Below the pieces are notes generated by a model, which was given only the letters and a program-made list of their open reading frames with translations, was not told the origin of the DNA and searched no databases. 64,000 nt of DNA from Planctomycetota bacterium (lineage in GTDB: Bacteria; Planctomycetota; UBA1135; GCA-002686595), in contig JADJNY010000002.1 in NCBI GenBank assembly GCA_016714045.1, positions 558,001 to 622,000 on the forward strand, written 5' to 3'. A program made the position numbers and the translations under genes. Every line of letters begins with the position of its first letter. Positions within the stretch are counted from its first letter, which is position 1. Shown piece after piece: positions 1 through 8,412 of this stretch.

Positions 1-1
1 G

Positions 2-427
2 TTCGAGGTCGACGGGATCCGCTACGCGACCGCGGAGCACTGGATGATGGCCGAGAAGGCGCGGCTCTTCGGCGACGCGGGCACGCTCGAACGCATCCTC
101 GCCGACCCGTCGCCGGCGAAGGCGCAGAAGCTCGGCCGCACCGTGCGCTGCTTCGACGCGGGGCGTTGGAACGCGCACCGCTCTGAAATCGTGGTTCGCG
201 GGAACGTACACAAGTTCAAGCAGTTCGCGCCCATGGGCGAGTACCTGCGCTCGACCCGCCCGCACGTCCTGGTGGAGGCGAGCCCGCTCGACCGGATCTG
301 GGGCATTGGGCTCGATCGATCCGCGCCGGAAGCGCGCGACCCGCGGACGTGGCGCGGCCTCAACCTGCTCGGGTTTGCGCTGATGGAGGTGCGGGAGCGG
401 GTGTTCGGGGCGGTGCGCACGGCCTGA
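2..427 (+). CDS. NADAR (YbiA-like) family hydrolase, 5' end outside window
   Basis: The frame is open from the window edge, so the true start lies upstream; an internal ATG at 44 is not the likely start. The visible 141 residues match the NADAR fold: the segment YATAEHWMMAEKARLFGD, then WNAHRSEIVVRGNVHKF, then LDRIWGIGLD and a C-terminal WRGLNLLGFALMEVRE helix. These are the usual conserved blocks of YbiA/NADAR proteins, which cleave N-glycosidic bonds in riboflavin-pathway intermediates or remove ADP-ribose from nucleic acid. Only the N-terminal few tens of residues appear to be missing. Without the upstream neighbour I cannot tell a housekeeping YbiA from an antitoxin-type NADAR. Confidence 0.85.
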   Translation, partial: FEVDGIRYATAEHWMMAEKARLFGDAGTLERILADPSPAKAQKLGRTVRCFDAGRWNAHRSEIVVRGNVHKFKQFAPMGEYLRSTRPHVLVEASPLDRIWGIGLDRSAPEARDPRTWRGLNLLGFALMEVRERVFGAVRTA

Positions 428-548
428 GCGAGCAGCCGCGGTGAACGGAGACGGGTTCGCGCGAATGCGCGTGAATTGTCCCCGCGGGAACCCCTCTCTC
501 CTTCTCGAGCGCAGGGAATGCGCCCCAGCACGAAGAGAGGTGAATCGA

Positions 549-1811
549 ATGAACTGGATCCGATGGTTTTTCTCGCAACCGGTGAGCGCGTATCTGCTCT
601 CCGCGGTCGCCGCGTGCACCGTGGGCGGCCGTGCGCCAGCGCAGGCGCCCGTGAGGGTCACTTTGAACGGCACCAGCGTCCGCATCGAAGGGTACCGCGT
701 GCGTGAGTACTCGAGCTCGACGGCGAGCTACGAGCCGCTGCGTGAAATGGCCGTGGACGCGGCGTACCTGCCCCTTCCACCCAGCACGGCCTCCGGACTG
801 GGGTTGACCCAGTACGCCGACGCCAACGGCGAGGTGCCGATTCCGGCCGGGTACTACCCCTACTACTTCAATCTGGCCGGGCCACGGAGCACGCGCGTCT
901 ACGTGCGCGAGGAGCATGCTTCCACGAGCCAGCCCACGACCTTCACCACGCTCAATCCGGTCGTCCATGTCAACTTCCTCTCGGGTACACCGGTGCTGAC
1001 GAACTTCCCGACGCAGAACGCCGGTATCAAGGTCGGACACGTCAGCGCCTACCTGAATGCGCTCGAGGCCCTGGATGCGCTCGAACCGTGGCTCGGGCCT
1101 ACGGACCAGGTCATCACGGTCGCGTTTCGCCCGTACGACACACCCACGAGCGCGAGCATGCAGTACTCCTCGGCCACGCTGCACATCAACTGCCCCGAGG
1201 GCCCTCCGTGGTGGGGCGTCGCACCAGACATCGACGGCGTCCAGGCACCGCGTCACTTGACGGTCATGGCGCACGAGATCGCCCACTACCTCACCTTCCT
1301 GAATTGGAACTCGCTGGGCTATCCGGGCTGGGAACGCTTCAGCGAAGGGCTTGCGGACTTCTTCGGCGCCTACGTCGCTGGAACGCACCTCATCGGAGTC
1401 GGAATGCCGCCTCAGGGATCCGAACCGACGCTCCCGAGGAGCGTGTTGAATTACGTCCGGTACCCGCCAGTCTGGAACCAGGATCCGCACCTCCAGGGCC
1501 GAATCCTCTCGGGCGCGCTGTGGGATACGCGACTCGTCCTGCTTGCCCAGGGCCGGCTGAGCGGTCTGCCTGAGCGGCGCTTGCGCAACGTTCTTGCTCT
1601 GCATCCGCTCGACGAGCCCGACTATCTCTTGCTCCTGCTGGAGGAGGACGACGATGACGGCAACCTGCTGAACGGCACGCCGCACGCCTACGCCTACTGG
1701 GTCGGCTTCACGCGCAACCACAGCATCCCGTGGCCAACCGGAGTGCCGATCCCCAACATCGCGCGCATCCAGCGATTGCCTCCGGCTCGGCAGGGGCACG
1801 GTCCGCAGTGA
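549..1811 (+). CDS. Secreted HEXXH metallopeptidase-like protein
   Basis: A 420-residue protein. The ATG at 549 has a purine-rich ribosome binding site (AGAGAGGTG) just upstream and opens a plausible signal sequence, ending near the ALA-type segment GGRAPAQA. The frame stays open upstream, but the earlier residues do not look like protein. Near the middle is AHEIAHYLTF, a HEXXH zinc motif at residues 242-246, followed by Glu266 in FSEGLADFFGAY. That spacing (HEXXH then E about 20 residues on) is the gluzincin pattern, so His242, His246 and Glu266 are predicted zinc ligands and Glu243 the general base. I do not recognise a specific peptidase family. A C-terminal acidic stretch EEDDDDGNLLNGTPH resembles calcium-binding loops. 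Probably exported, single-gene transcription unit. Confidence 0.8.
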   Translation: MNWIRWFFSQPVSAYLLSAVAACTVGGRAPAQAPVRVTLNGTSVRIEGYRVREYSSSTASYEPLREMAVDAAYLPLPPSTASGLGLTQYADANGEVPIPAGYYPYYFNLAGPRSTRVYVREEHASTSQPTTFTTLNPVVHVNFLSGTPVLTNFPTQNAGIKVGHVSAYLNALEALDALEPWLGPTDQVITVAFRPYDTPTSASMQYSSATLHINCPEGPPWWGVAPDIDGVQAPRHLTVMAHEIAHYLTFLNWNSLGYPGWERFSEGLADFFGAYVAGTHLIGVGMPPQGSEPTLPRSVLNYVRYPPVWNQDPHLQGRILSGALWDTRLVLLAQGRLSGLPERRLRNVLALHPLDEPDYLLLLLEEDDDDGNLLNGTPHAYAYWVGFTRNHSIPWPTGVPIPNIARIQRLPPARQGHGPQ

Positions 1812-2182
1812 TCGACGGATCGCGACGTGGAGACGGAGTCTCGGGTAGGGATCGACAGCGGTCCCTGCTCGAGGCCTTGTCGACCGTGCGAGCCAACCAC
1901 GCAGAATCACGGGACTCGGGGCTGTGCTGGACCGGCCCTGTCTGTCGCAGCTGAATGGCTGACGGTCGAACGACATGGGCTCGTCAAGGCATCCGCAACC
2001 GTCGACTGCGGTCGCTGGGACCAGGGCGAGTCCTTCCGCGAGGGAGCTTGCAGTCCACGTCGGTCGGACGAGGCGTGATGCCGGCGCTCGGGGAAGCCTA
2101 TCACCCGCAGGCGGCGCGAATCGGACGTGAAGGAGTGCGCGGCTCCCTCTCTGTAGCTGCCGGTTACCATCCCGTTCTTCCG
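1812..2182. other. Intergenic region without recognised gene
   Basis: I see no coding signal, RNA gene or convincing hairpin here. A frame open from 1955 runs into the broken gene at 2183, but its first 76 residues have no protein-like composition. Confidence 0.4.
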
Positions 2183-2481
2183 ATGAAGATGAACCTCCTC
2201 GTCCGCGACGACGTCCCGCTCGGCTTCGCCGCCGTGGCGATCGCGCACGCATCGCTCGCCGCCTACCTCCGCCTCCGCGAGCACCCCGACACGCAGGCTT
2301 GGATCGACGGCCCCTTCCACAAGGTGGTCTGCCGCGTCGACGAGAATGGGAGCAGGCCAAGTTGGCTGGCGACTGCGTGACGCTCACGGAGTCCGCGCTC
2401 GAAGGCCGCAAGGTCGCCCTCGCCGTCCGCCCGCGCGCGGAGTGGCCGAAGTCGTTCAAGTTCCTGCGGCTCTATCGGTGA
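2183..2481 (+). pseudogene. Small conserved protein (PTH2-like fold suspected) broken by one-base frameshift
   Basis: The first reading frame starts at ATG 2183 and gives MKMNLLVRDDVPLGFAAVAI followed by a helix and WIDGPFHKVVCRVDE, then changes into non-homologous residues and stops at 2380. The frame one base back carries the natural continuation REWEQAKLAG, TESALEGRKVAL and a C-terminus WPKSFKFLRLYR, ending at 2481. Together they make a protein of about 99 residues that looks like a small conserved family distantly resembling peptidyl-tRNA hydrolase 2 folds. A missing base near 2335-2345 restores one frame. Either the gene is decaying or the assembly has an error. The family assignment is from memory of its shape and is tentative; the frameshift itself is directly visible. 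Confidence 0.65.
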
Positions 2482-2727
2482 ATTGGCGCGTCGGCCGCGA
2501 AACGAGATACCGGCCAGTTGGGGTGCGGTCCACTTGAGGTGGATCCGGTCGCTCCGGTGTGTTCGCCGCGCGTGCAACCGAAGGAGGACCTCACCTACAC
2601 CCCGGAATTCCCGGGGGCGACCGTGAAACAGAGGGCGACCGTCTCCTGGAGATCCCGACGCCTCGGGCCGCCTGCCTTCGCATCGGCTCACGTCGGCGCC
2701 CATTCCTTGAACACGCACGCGACGCCC

Positions 2728-4419
2728 ATGAGACGCTCGGACCTTTCCTGCTCGACCCCTCGGTTCAACCCCTGGGGCCCCGCGCTCCTCGTCACCGCTC
2801 TCCTCACCGGCTGTGGCGGCCCCGGCCCGGGAAATCTCCAGCCTCCCGCGGCGCCGGCCACCCTCGCAGTGACCCACACGACGACGACGGAGGTCGAGCT
2901 TTCGTGGGCCGACCTTTCCGACGACGAGGACGGCTTCGAATTGCAGCGCGCACCCGATTCGGGCGGCGTCCCCGGGACCTTCGTCGTCGTCGCGAGCCTG
3001 GCGGCGGACACGACGGAGCACACGGTCGACGCGCTCGCTCCCGACAGCACCTACTGGTTCCGCGTCCGCGCTCATGCGCGAGGTGCCTTCTCCGCCTACT
3101 CCAACCAGGTCGACGCGCGCACGGATCCCTTATTCGCGGACGCCTGCGACTGGTCTGTGTACGGTTCGATCGATGCGAGCATCGACTGGACGAGCGTCGT
3201 GCCGCGCAATGGCCGACGGGTCGTCGCGGGCATGGCGGACGGGATCTTTGGTGGCTCGTTCAGCGCGCCGGTGGTCGCGGAGCTGGATGCGGCGGGCGCC
3301 GTGCTGTGGTGCCGCGCCTATCCGAGGACCGACACAGTGGTCGTGTCGCGGGTCCAGTCCATGCACGCGCTACTCGGAGACGAGCTCCTGGTCGTCCTCG
3401 AAGTGGGCAGTTCCTCGGTGGACAGCACTCGCCTGCTCCTGTTCCTCGATGCTGCCGGCAATCCGTTGCGCGTCCGATACTCGGGCATCGAGGTCGGTCG
3501 GGTCGCCGTGTCCAGTCACTCACCCGAGCTCTACCTGTACGGTCGATCGGTCGCTTCTCTTCCCCTGGAGGGGAGCCTGCTCTTGCGCATGACTGTCAAC
3601 GGCGACCTTGCGTCCGCCTGGAGCATCGGTGGGCTGCCCAACGCCACCTTCCCCTTCTCTCTGCGCGCGACGTCTGACGGCGGGCTCGTACTCCTCGACG
3701 GGCGCCACCACGACGCGTCGCTCTTCCTGGCGCTCGGGCTGGTCAAGCTCGATGCAAGCGGCACGATCGTCTGGGCGCGAAACTACGGCACGCCGTTCGG
3801 GGAGATCATCTATCCGCGCGACGTGGTGGAAACAGCGGACGGGGGCTTCCTCGCGCTCGGCATGGTGGGTACGCCGCCGGCCCACGATCCGCTGTACTTG
3901 CGGGTCGATCAAGACGGTCATGTCGTGTGGCAGCAGCGTGCTCGCCACGTCTTGGTGAATTTTCAGACGACGCAGATGGTTGAACTCGGCGGGGGGCGTT
4001 TTGGCACGCTGTACTCGTCGTCCGTCGGTCTTTCAGTGATCCTGCACGTCGTGGGCGAGGACGGGGTCACGCACGGGAACGCCGAGTACCTGACCAGTGG
4101 ACTTCCCCAACCTCTTGCTGTGCTCTTCCTGCAGGCCCTGGCGGCACGGGAGGATGGCGGCCTCGACCTCGTCGGGACGAACTTCACGGGCCTGGGTGGA
4201 AGCCGCGGTGTCATCGTCGAGGCCGCGGTCTCCGCCGAATGCGGAACGCTCACCGAGCCCGCGGCCTTCACGCTGGAACCCTCCTCGTTCGCGACCCTCC
4301 CGGCAGCGCCCGTCGAGGTGGAGCCGGTGCCTGCAGAGTGGATGCCCTACTTGCTGGTCGATGTTGGGCTGCCCACGGTGCTCGAGTTGAACCTGACCCG
4401 CGAGTACCGAGCACGGTGA
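2728..4419 (+). CDS. Lipoprotein with fibronectin type III domain and propeller-like repeats
   Basis: A 563-residue protein from ATG 2728. The N-terminus has a basic stretch, a hydrophobic core and the lipobox LLTGC at residues 25-29, so it should be lipidated on Cys29 and membrane anchored. Residues about 38-128 form a fibronectin type III domain (PATLAVTHTTTTEVELSW at its start, TYWFRVRAHA near its end). The rest contains repeats of the type VVAELDAAGAVLWCRAY, LGLVKLDASGTIVWARNYG and YLRVDQDGHVVWQQR, the pattern seen in secreted beta-propeller-like proteins. No catalytic motif was found; a surface binding or structural role is likely. The frame is open upstream to 2518 but those residues lack protein character and would mask the signal sequence. 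Confidence 0.8.
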   Translation: MRRSDLSCSTPRFNPWGPALLVTALLTGCGGPGPGNLQPPAAPATLAVTHTTTTEVELSWADLSDDEDGFELQRAPDSGGVPGTFVVVASLAADTTEHTVDALAPDSTYWFRVRAHARGAFSAYSNQVDARTDPLFADACDWSVYGSIDASIDWTSVVPRNGRRVVAGMADGIFGGSFSAPVVAELDAAGAVLWCRAYPRTDTVVVSRVQSMHALLGDELLVVLEVGSSSVDSTRLLLFLDAAGNPLRVRYSGIEVGRVAVSSHSPELYLYGRSVASLPLEGSLLLRMTVNGDLASAWSIGGLPNATFPFSLRATSDGGLVLLDGRHHDASLFLALGLVKLDASGTIVWARNYGTPFGEIIYPRDVVETADGGFLALGMVGTPPAHDPLYLRVDQDGHVVWQQRARHVLVNFQTTQMVELGGGRFGTLYSSSVGLSVILHVVGEDGVTHGNAEYLTSGLPQPLAVLFLQALAAREDGGLDLVGTNFTGLGGSRGVIVEAAVSAECGTLTEPAAFTLEPSSFATLPAAPVEVEPVPAEWMPYLLVDVGLPTVLELNLTREYRAR

Positions 4420-4431
4420 TCGTCAACGGCA

Positions 4432-4473
4432 GGCGCTCCGCTATTGGTCTGAACTGGACCAGTGCGGAGCGCC
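4432..4473 (+). terminator. Hairpin downstream of the FN3 lipoprotein gene
   Basis: Perfect 10-bp inverted repeat GGCGCTCCGC (4432-4441) and GCGGAGCGCC (4464-4473), with a further short TGGTC/GACCA pairing inside the loop, 12 nt after the stop codon at 4419. There is no T-tract, so termination is inferred from position and stem strength. Confidence 0.5.
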
Positions 4474-4600
4474 GGCAATGCGTCTCGCACTGAAGCTACA
4501 ACCTGCCCATCTGGCTCATTGAGTCGACTCGTCGAGTTCGGTCATTCCACCCCCCTGCGGTGCTACCTTCGTTTTCCGCCACAGGGTCAGCTCCTCCGCA

Positions 4601-5080
4601 ATGGACCTCACCGCCGCCCGCGCCGCCGTCGACCGCATCGAGGACGAGCTCGATCGCGCCCCGTTCGTCGTCGCGCACGTCTTCGAGCGCGATGAACGCG
4701 AGCTCGCGCTCGCGTTCACGGCCCGCGCGCGGCGTCTGTGCAAGCGCGGACGGGTGTGGAAGTCGAAGGCCCTCCTCACCGCAGTCAAGAACGCCGGCTA
4801 CGGCTTCGACCGCAAGCGCGCGCTGAGCCCCGGCGGCGCGGACGGGATCTTCCTGCTCACACGCGCGCACCGGCCGGTGAACTCGATGATGCAGAAGCTG
4901 TTCACGCGCTACCTGGACAAAGAGGACAGCGGCGCGCGCGAACTCGCGGCGGCGCTCGGCGTGCCCGTGACGGAGCTCCTCCCGGTCCGGCTCGTGTCGC
5001 ACCACCTGCGTTTGCTGGGGGTGCTGCGGAATGCGGAGGGGCGGGACACGCTCGTGATCGTCGACTACGACGACGAGTAG
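4601..5080 (+). CDS. Hypothetical protein (159 aa)
   Basis: I do not recognise this family. The protein is mixed charged and helical, with no signal peptide or membrane segment, so it is probably cytoplasmic. It begins MDLTAARAAVDRIEDEL, contains a basic central part (RARRLCKRGRVWKSK) and ends in the acidic stretch IVDYDDE. Residues about 110-135 (ARELAAALGVPVTELLPVRL) could be a small helix-turn-helix-like bundle. Its amino-acid content is more protein-like than the long antisense frame over the same bases. It stands alone between the lipoprotein gene and the leftward DUF4291 gene. Confidence 0.6.
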   Translation: MDLTAARAAVDRIEDELDRAPFVVAHVFERDERELALAFTARARRLCKRGRVWKSKALLTAVKNAGYGFDRKRALSPGGADGIFLLTRAHRPVNSMMQKLFTRYLDKEDSGARELAAALGVPVTELLPVRLVSHHLRLLGVLRNAEGRDTLVIVDYDDE

Positions 5081-5244
5081 GCTTTGGACCACCCGACGGG
5101 CCATGCGATTGACGTGCGAGGATTGGGCGTGTTCGCTCGAGTCGTCATGGCGCGGGTTCGCGACACCAGCTTCGGTGGAGTTCGGACACCGAATGCGGGG
5201 ATTCCTCAATGAGGAAAGGCTTCGACCTCAGCAGCGCCAGCGCA

Positions 5245-5826
5245 TCACCCGTCGGCGCCGATTCGTTCGGCGACGTCGAGCGGCAAGGGATAGTGTCGTT
5301 CCGGAGGAAGCAGCTGCTCCGCGGCGAGTCGCTCGCCCCGACGAAGATGCTCGTGGATGTTCTTGGCCAGCTCCGTGACCTCGCTGAGCCGAACCGTCCA
5401 CTCGTCAGCGTACGCCGCGATCGCAGGGCCCGAGAGACCGACCTGCAGCGAGCGCATGGGAAGCCGACGCAGGTAGAGATCGCGCTCGGGATCCCACTGC
5501 ACGCGCACGTGGGCCTTGCGCGCGGTGGGGTTCGTCTCGTCGCTTGGACAGGCCTGTCTCAGCGCCGACTCGAAGCCGGAGCGAGACAGGTCGATCGCGA
5601 GCACGCGTCGCTGTCCAGCGTCCTTCTCCGTCCAGCCGCAGCGGTACATCATCCACAGGAACGAAGGCTTGATCCAGGTCATGCGCGAGCGACGGAACGG
5701 CGGGACGAAGCGCCCGGCCGCGAGCGCGGCATCGGCGATTTCGTCGCGGTAGGCCTGATAGACCCGGATCGTCTCGTCGTCGAAGAGGGCGCGAACATGC
5801 CGAGTCGAGTTCGACGGATCGGGCAT
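5245..5826 (-). CDS. DUF4291 domain-containing protein
   Basis: A 193-residue protein that matches DUF4291 along its full length. Diagnostic blocks are VRALFDDETIRVYQAYRDEI near residue 12, RFVPPFRRSRMTWIKPSFLW at about 40-60, WMMYRCGW, VLAIDLSRSGFE, VRVQWDPERDLYLRRLP and the IQ/VGLSG segment RSLQVGLSGPAI. The family is widespread in bacteria and fungi and its function is not established; the conserved basic and aromatic residues suggest a nucleotide- or nucleic-acid-related role, which is inference only. The gene faces away from the small rightward gene at 5962, with about 135 bp between them as a shared divergent promoter region. Confidence 0.92.
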   Translation of the reverse strand: MPDPSNSTRHVRALFDDETIRVYQAYRDEIADAALAAGRFVPPFRRSRMTWIKPSFLWMMYRCGWTEKDAGQRRVLAIDLSRSGFESALRQACPSDETNPTARKAHVRVQWDPERDLYLRRLPMRSLQVGLSGPAIAAYADEWTVRLSEVTELAKNIHEHLRRGERLAAEQLLPPERHYPLPLDVAERIGADG

Positions 5827-5961
5827 GTTGCGGAGCGAGTCTATCGCTCGCTGCGACCCCGGTCATGGTGCCGAGCATCGTCGGCGGAGTGGTGGCATGG
5901 GGGGCGTTTCGGGCCTGACGCGCCGCGCTCTGGCTGCGGCCGGAGCAGTACACTCGCGAGC

Positions 5962-6327
5962 GTGGAGTTCGCGCACGAGGACGTCCCGGTCGGCGATCGC
6001 AGCGTGCTCGTCGTTCGCATCGCTGGCGTGCTCCCGGCCGGCTCGGCGGCGCGGGCGGAATCCCAGCTCGGGCTCCGCTACCTCGGCGAGCACGCGACGG
6101 CGGACCACTCGGGAATCGTGCTGGACCTCACGGCGCTCGAGTACGAGTGGGGCGACACGATCGCGGTGTGGGTCGTGAACTCGCCGCATCGATTGCGCAC
6201 CAAGCTCGTCGCAACGGGCCGCACGGCGGCGGCCGTCCGTGCCCTGATCGAGTCCGCGGGACTCGAGAGAATCGCTCCGCGCCTGCTCCATTCCAGGGTG
6301 GAAGCCGCGCTGGCCGCGCTCGCATGA
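5962..6327 (+). CDS. Small STAS-like hypothetical protein
   Basis: A 121-residue protein. The GTG at 5962 is the best start because upstream residues in the frame are Arg/Ser-rich shadow sequence of the opposite gene. The order of predicted strands and helices, with RSVLVVRIAGVL first, SGIVLDLTALEYEWGD in the middle and RTKLVATGRTAAAVRALIES next, is like STAS / anti-sigma-antagonist folds: strand, helix, strand with a conserved D-L-T turn, then helix. No phosphorylatable D-S/T-S pair is obvious at the usual place. It may bind a regulatory partner; function unknown. Confidence 0.65.
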   Translation: MEFAHEDVPVGDRSVLVVRIAGVLPAGSAARAESQLGLRYLGEHATADHSGIVLDLTALEYEWGDTIAVWVVNSPHRLRTKLVATGRTAAAVRALIESAGLERIAPRLLHSRVEAALAALA

Positions 6328-6672
6328 ACGTCCATTCGAAACACGCGTCTCGACTGCATCGCTGACACGCACGAGCCTCACCCTGCGCGCACGCATCGGT
6401 CCCTCGAAGACGACGTCCAGATCCGGTTGCGGGCGCGGCCGGGGGGAATGGGGGATGTCGACGGAGGAGGCCAGCGCGTCGAGCGGAGGGCTCCGAATCG
6501 TCTTGCCGGAATGCGTTGCGCGCCCGGGTCTCGCAATCCGTTTCCATCGGTGGCGTGCCCGGCGCTGGAGCGCTCGCGCCACCGAGACCGCCCAAAGGTC
6601 GGTTCTTTCGGTATCCCCGTGAACCCGTTGATGCTCCGGCCCCTCTCGGTCCTTCATGATCCGGAGGAACCC
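6328..6672. other. Intergenic region upstream of the HEAT/VWA-like gene
   Basis: The downstream frame is open from 6427 but the residues before 6673 are not protein-like. I see no RNA gene or repeat; it presumably holds the promoter and leader of the 6673 gene. Confidence 0.4.
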
Positions 6673-8316
6673 ATGCTCGCCCTACTCCTCGCCCTCGCCC
6701 TCCATCCGCATCCGACGTGGACCGGCTCCCAGTCCGCGGGCCCGCGGCTCTCCTGGCGCAGTCCGAAGGAGCTCGCTCCGCTCCGTGATCCGGAGCTGAC
6801 GCACGCAGCCTGCAAGCCCATCGTGGCCGACCTCGCCAAGCGTGCGAAGCAGCGCAGCGAGTGCGTCGAGCTGGCCCAGGAGTTCTTGGGCATCGCGGTG
6901 TCCACCGACCACGTCCATGCGATCGACAGCGAGCTCATGGATGCCGTCCACGGATGCGATTCGCCAGGTGTGCGCACGTTCCTGCTGCGCGAGCTCGAGG
7001 CCAGCGCGTCGAGTGAGAAGAGCGCGCTCATCCTCCTCGCAGCCATGGGCTGGGGCGACGATCGCTTCGCCACGGTCGTCTTGCGGGAGTACCTGAAGGA
7101 CCCGCGCGGCTTCGCGTGGGGCTGGGGGGACTGGTTCCTTGCGCAGGAGCGCTACGGCGCGGCGATGCCGAAGATCCTCGCGCGCATCGCCGACCCCAAG
7201 GAAACCGACGCCGGGATCCTGCGCGATCTGATGCGGGGCGCGCGCGAGCTCTGCCGCGGCACGGGCAAGCACACCGAGTGGGCCGCCGCGATGCGCAAGC
7301 TCGCCCTCGATCCGCGCGATGGACTGCGCCGACAGGTGCACGCCTACTTGTACGAGCACCTCGGAAGCAGTGATCTGCCGATGCTGCTCGAGGCCTCGAA
7401 GCACGCGGACTGGTCGACGCGCCGGGCAGCGCTCGACGGGCTCGCCGCGCTTCGTTCCGCGGGCGCCGTGGAGGCGCTCGTCGCGATGCTCGCTCGCGAG
7501 GAACCGAATTCGCGCATCGGCGCGGGGGGCGCGCGCAGCCTGACCCGGCTTTGCCGCCGGAGCTTCGCTCGCGACGCGGCCGCGTGGAAGCTCTGGTGGG
7601 ATAGCGAGGGGAAGAAGGGCTTCGTCCCGGCGGGCAAGGACGAGACCCCGCCCCCGCACGGCCTTTCGGATTCCACGTTGTTCGGCACGATGGTGAGCTC
7701 GAGCCGCGTGCTCGTCGTCCTCGACCTGGACGACCTCGTCCGGAGCACGAGCACGGATCCGACGGTGCCTGAGCGCATCGCGAGCGTGCGACGCGCGCTG
7801 GAGGAGTACCTGCGGTCGCTGCACGAGAGTTCGCGATGGAACGTGCTCGTCGGGCGCGCGAACCCGGTCGCGTGGAAACCGAGCCTCTCGGCGCCAGCGC
7901 AAGAGGCGAACGGCGAGAAGCCGGGCGTGCGCGCAGCGGCGGCGCGCAAGGCGCTCGAGGACCTCCCGCCGCGCGAGCTCGAGCTCGAGCTCCTCCGGCG
8001 CTTCCTGGACGACGAGTTGGGGCCGAACGTGCCTGTCGAGGGCGGGGAGCACAAGCCGGTGTGGTCCATGCTGAGAGCGGCCTGGGAACAGACCGAGGCC
8101 GACACGATCCTCCTCGTCTCCGACGGGCTTCGGCTCGTGCCCGAGGGCGACATGAAGGATGAAAAGGACGATCACGAGAAAAGACTGCGCGAGTCCGCGG
8201 AATCGCTCGACGACTTCCGCCGGGTGCGCGTGCACACGTTCTCGCTCGGCGCGGACGCACCACGCCTGCGGCAGCTCGCCGAAGGACAGCTTGGCGAGTA
8301 CCGCACCGTGCCGTGA
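6673..8316 (+). CDS. HEAT-repeat protein with VWA-like C-terminal domain
   Basis: A 547-residue protein. ATG 6673 is preceded by a strong ribosome binding site (GGAGGAACCC). A short hydrophobic N-terminus (MLALLLALALHPHP) suggests export. Residues about 100-310 are helical-pair HEAT-like repeats (for example LREYLKDPRGFAWGWGDW and LPMLLEASKHADWSTRRAAL, the latter typical of HEAT). From about residue 335 a Rossmann-like domain follows: SSRVLVVLDLDDLV, then ADTILLVSDGLRLVPEGD and RVRVHTFSLGADAPRLRQLA, which is the layout of von Willebrand factor A domains; the canonical DxSxS metal site reads DLDDL, so metal binding is doubtful. It lies just upstream of the two receptor-like kinases in the same direction and might be an envelope partner of them. 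Confidence 0.78.
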   Translation: MLALLLALALHPHPTWTGSQSAGPRLSWRSPKELAPLRDPELTHAACKPIVADLAKRAKQRSECVELAQEFLGIAVSTDHVHAIDSELMDAVHGCDSPGVRTFLLRELEASASSEKSALILLAAMGWGDDRFATVVLREYLKDPRGFAWGWGDWFLAQERYGAAMPKILARIADPKETDAGILRDLMRGARELCRGTGKHTEWAAAMRKLALDPRDGLRRQVHAYLYEHLGSSDLPMLLEASKHADWSTRRAALDGLAALRSAGAVEALVAMLAREEPNSRIGAGGARSLTRLCRRSFARDAAAWKLWWDSEGKKGFVPAGKDETPPPHGLSDSTLFGTMVSSSRVLVVLDLDDLVRSTSTDPTVPERIASVRRALEEYLRSLHESSRWNVLVGRANPVAWKPSLSAPAQEANGEKPGVRAAAARKALEDLPPRELELELLRRFLDDELGPNVPVEGGEHKPVWSMLRAAWEQTEADTILLVSDGLRLVPEGDMKDEKDDHEKRLRESAESLDDFRRVRVHTFSLGADAPRLRQLAEGQLGEYRTVP

Positions 8317-8335
8317 GCGCGCACATGCATGTGTT

Positions 8336-8365
8336 CCCCTCGACGAGCCGGCCCTGTCCGAGGGG
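8336..8365 (+). terminator. Possible terminator hairpin between 8316 and 8413
   Basis: Arms CCCCTCG (8336-8342) and CGAGGGG (8359-8365) follow the stop codon at 8316. A perfect 12-bp palindrome CACATGCATGTG sits just before it at 8322-8333. No T-tract is present, so this may instead be leader structure of the kinase gene. Confidence 0.35.
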
Positions 8366-8412
8366 CCGCGGTTGCGGCGCGTCGACCTCTCGTGCTCCCA
8401 TCCTGCACTCGC

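Noticed and set aside
360..2459. Long minus-strand frame of 699 residues
   Set aside because: Arg/Ala/Gly/Pro-rich shadow frame of the GC-rich plus-strand genes, with no motif and no start signal.
4496..5209. 237-residue minus-strand frame opposite the 4601 gene
   Set aside because: Charged low-complexity residues with no motif; the plus-strand frame has better composition and start.
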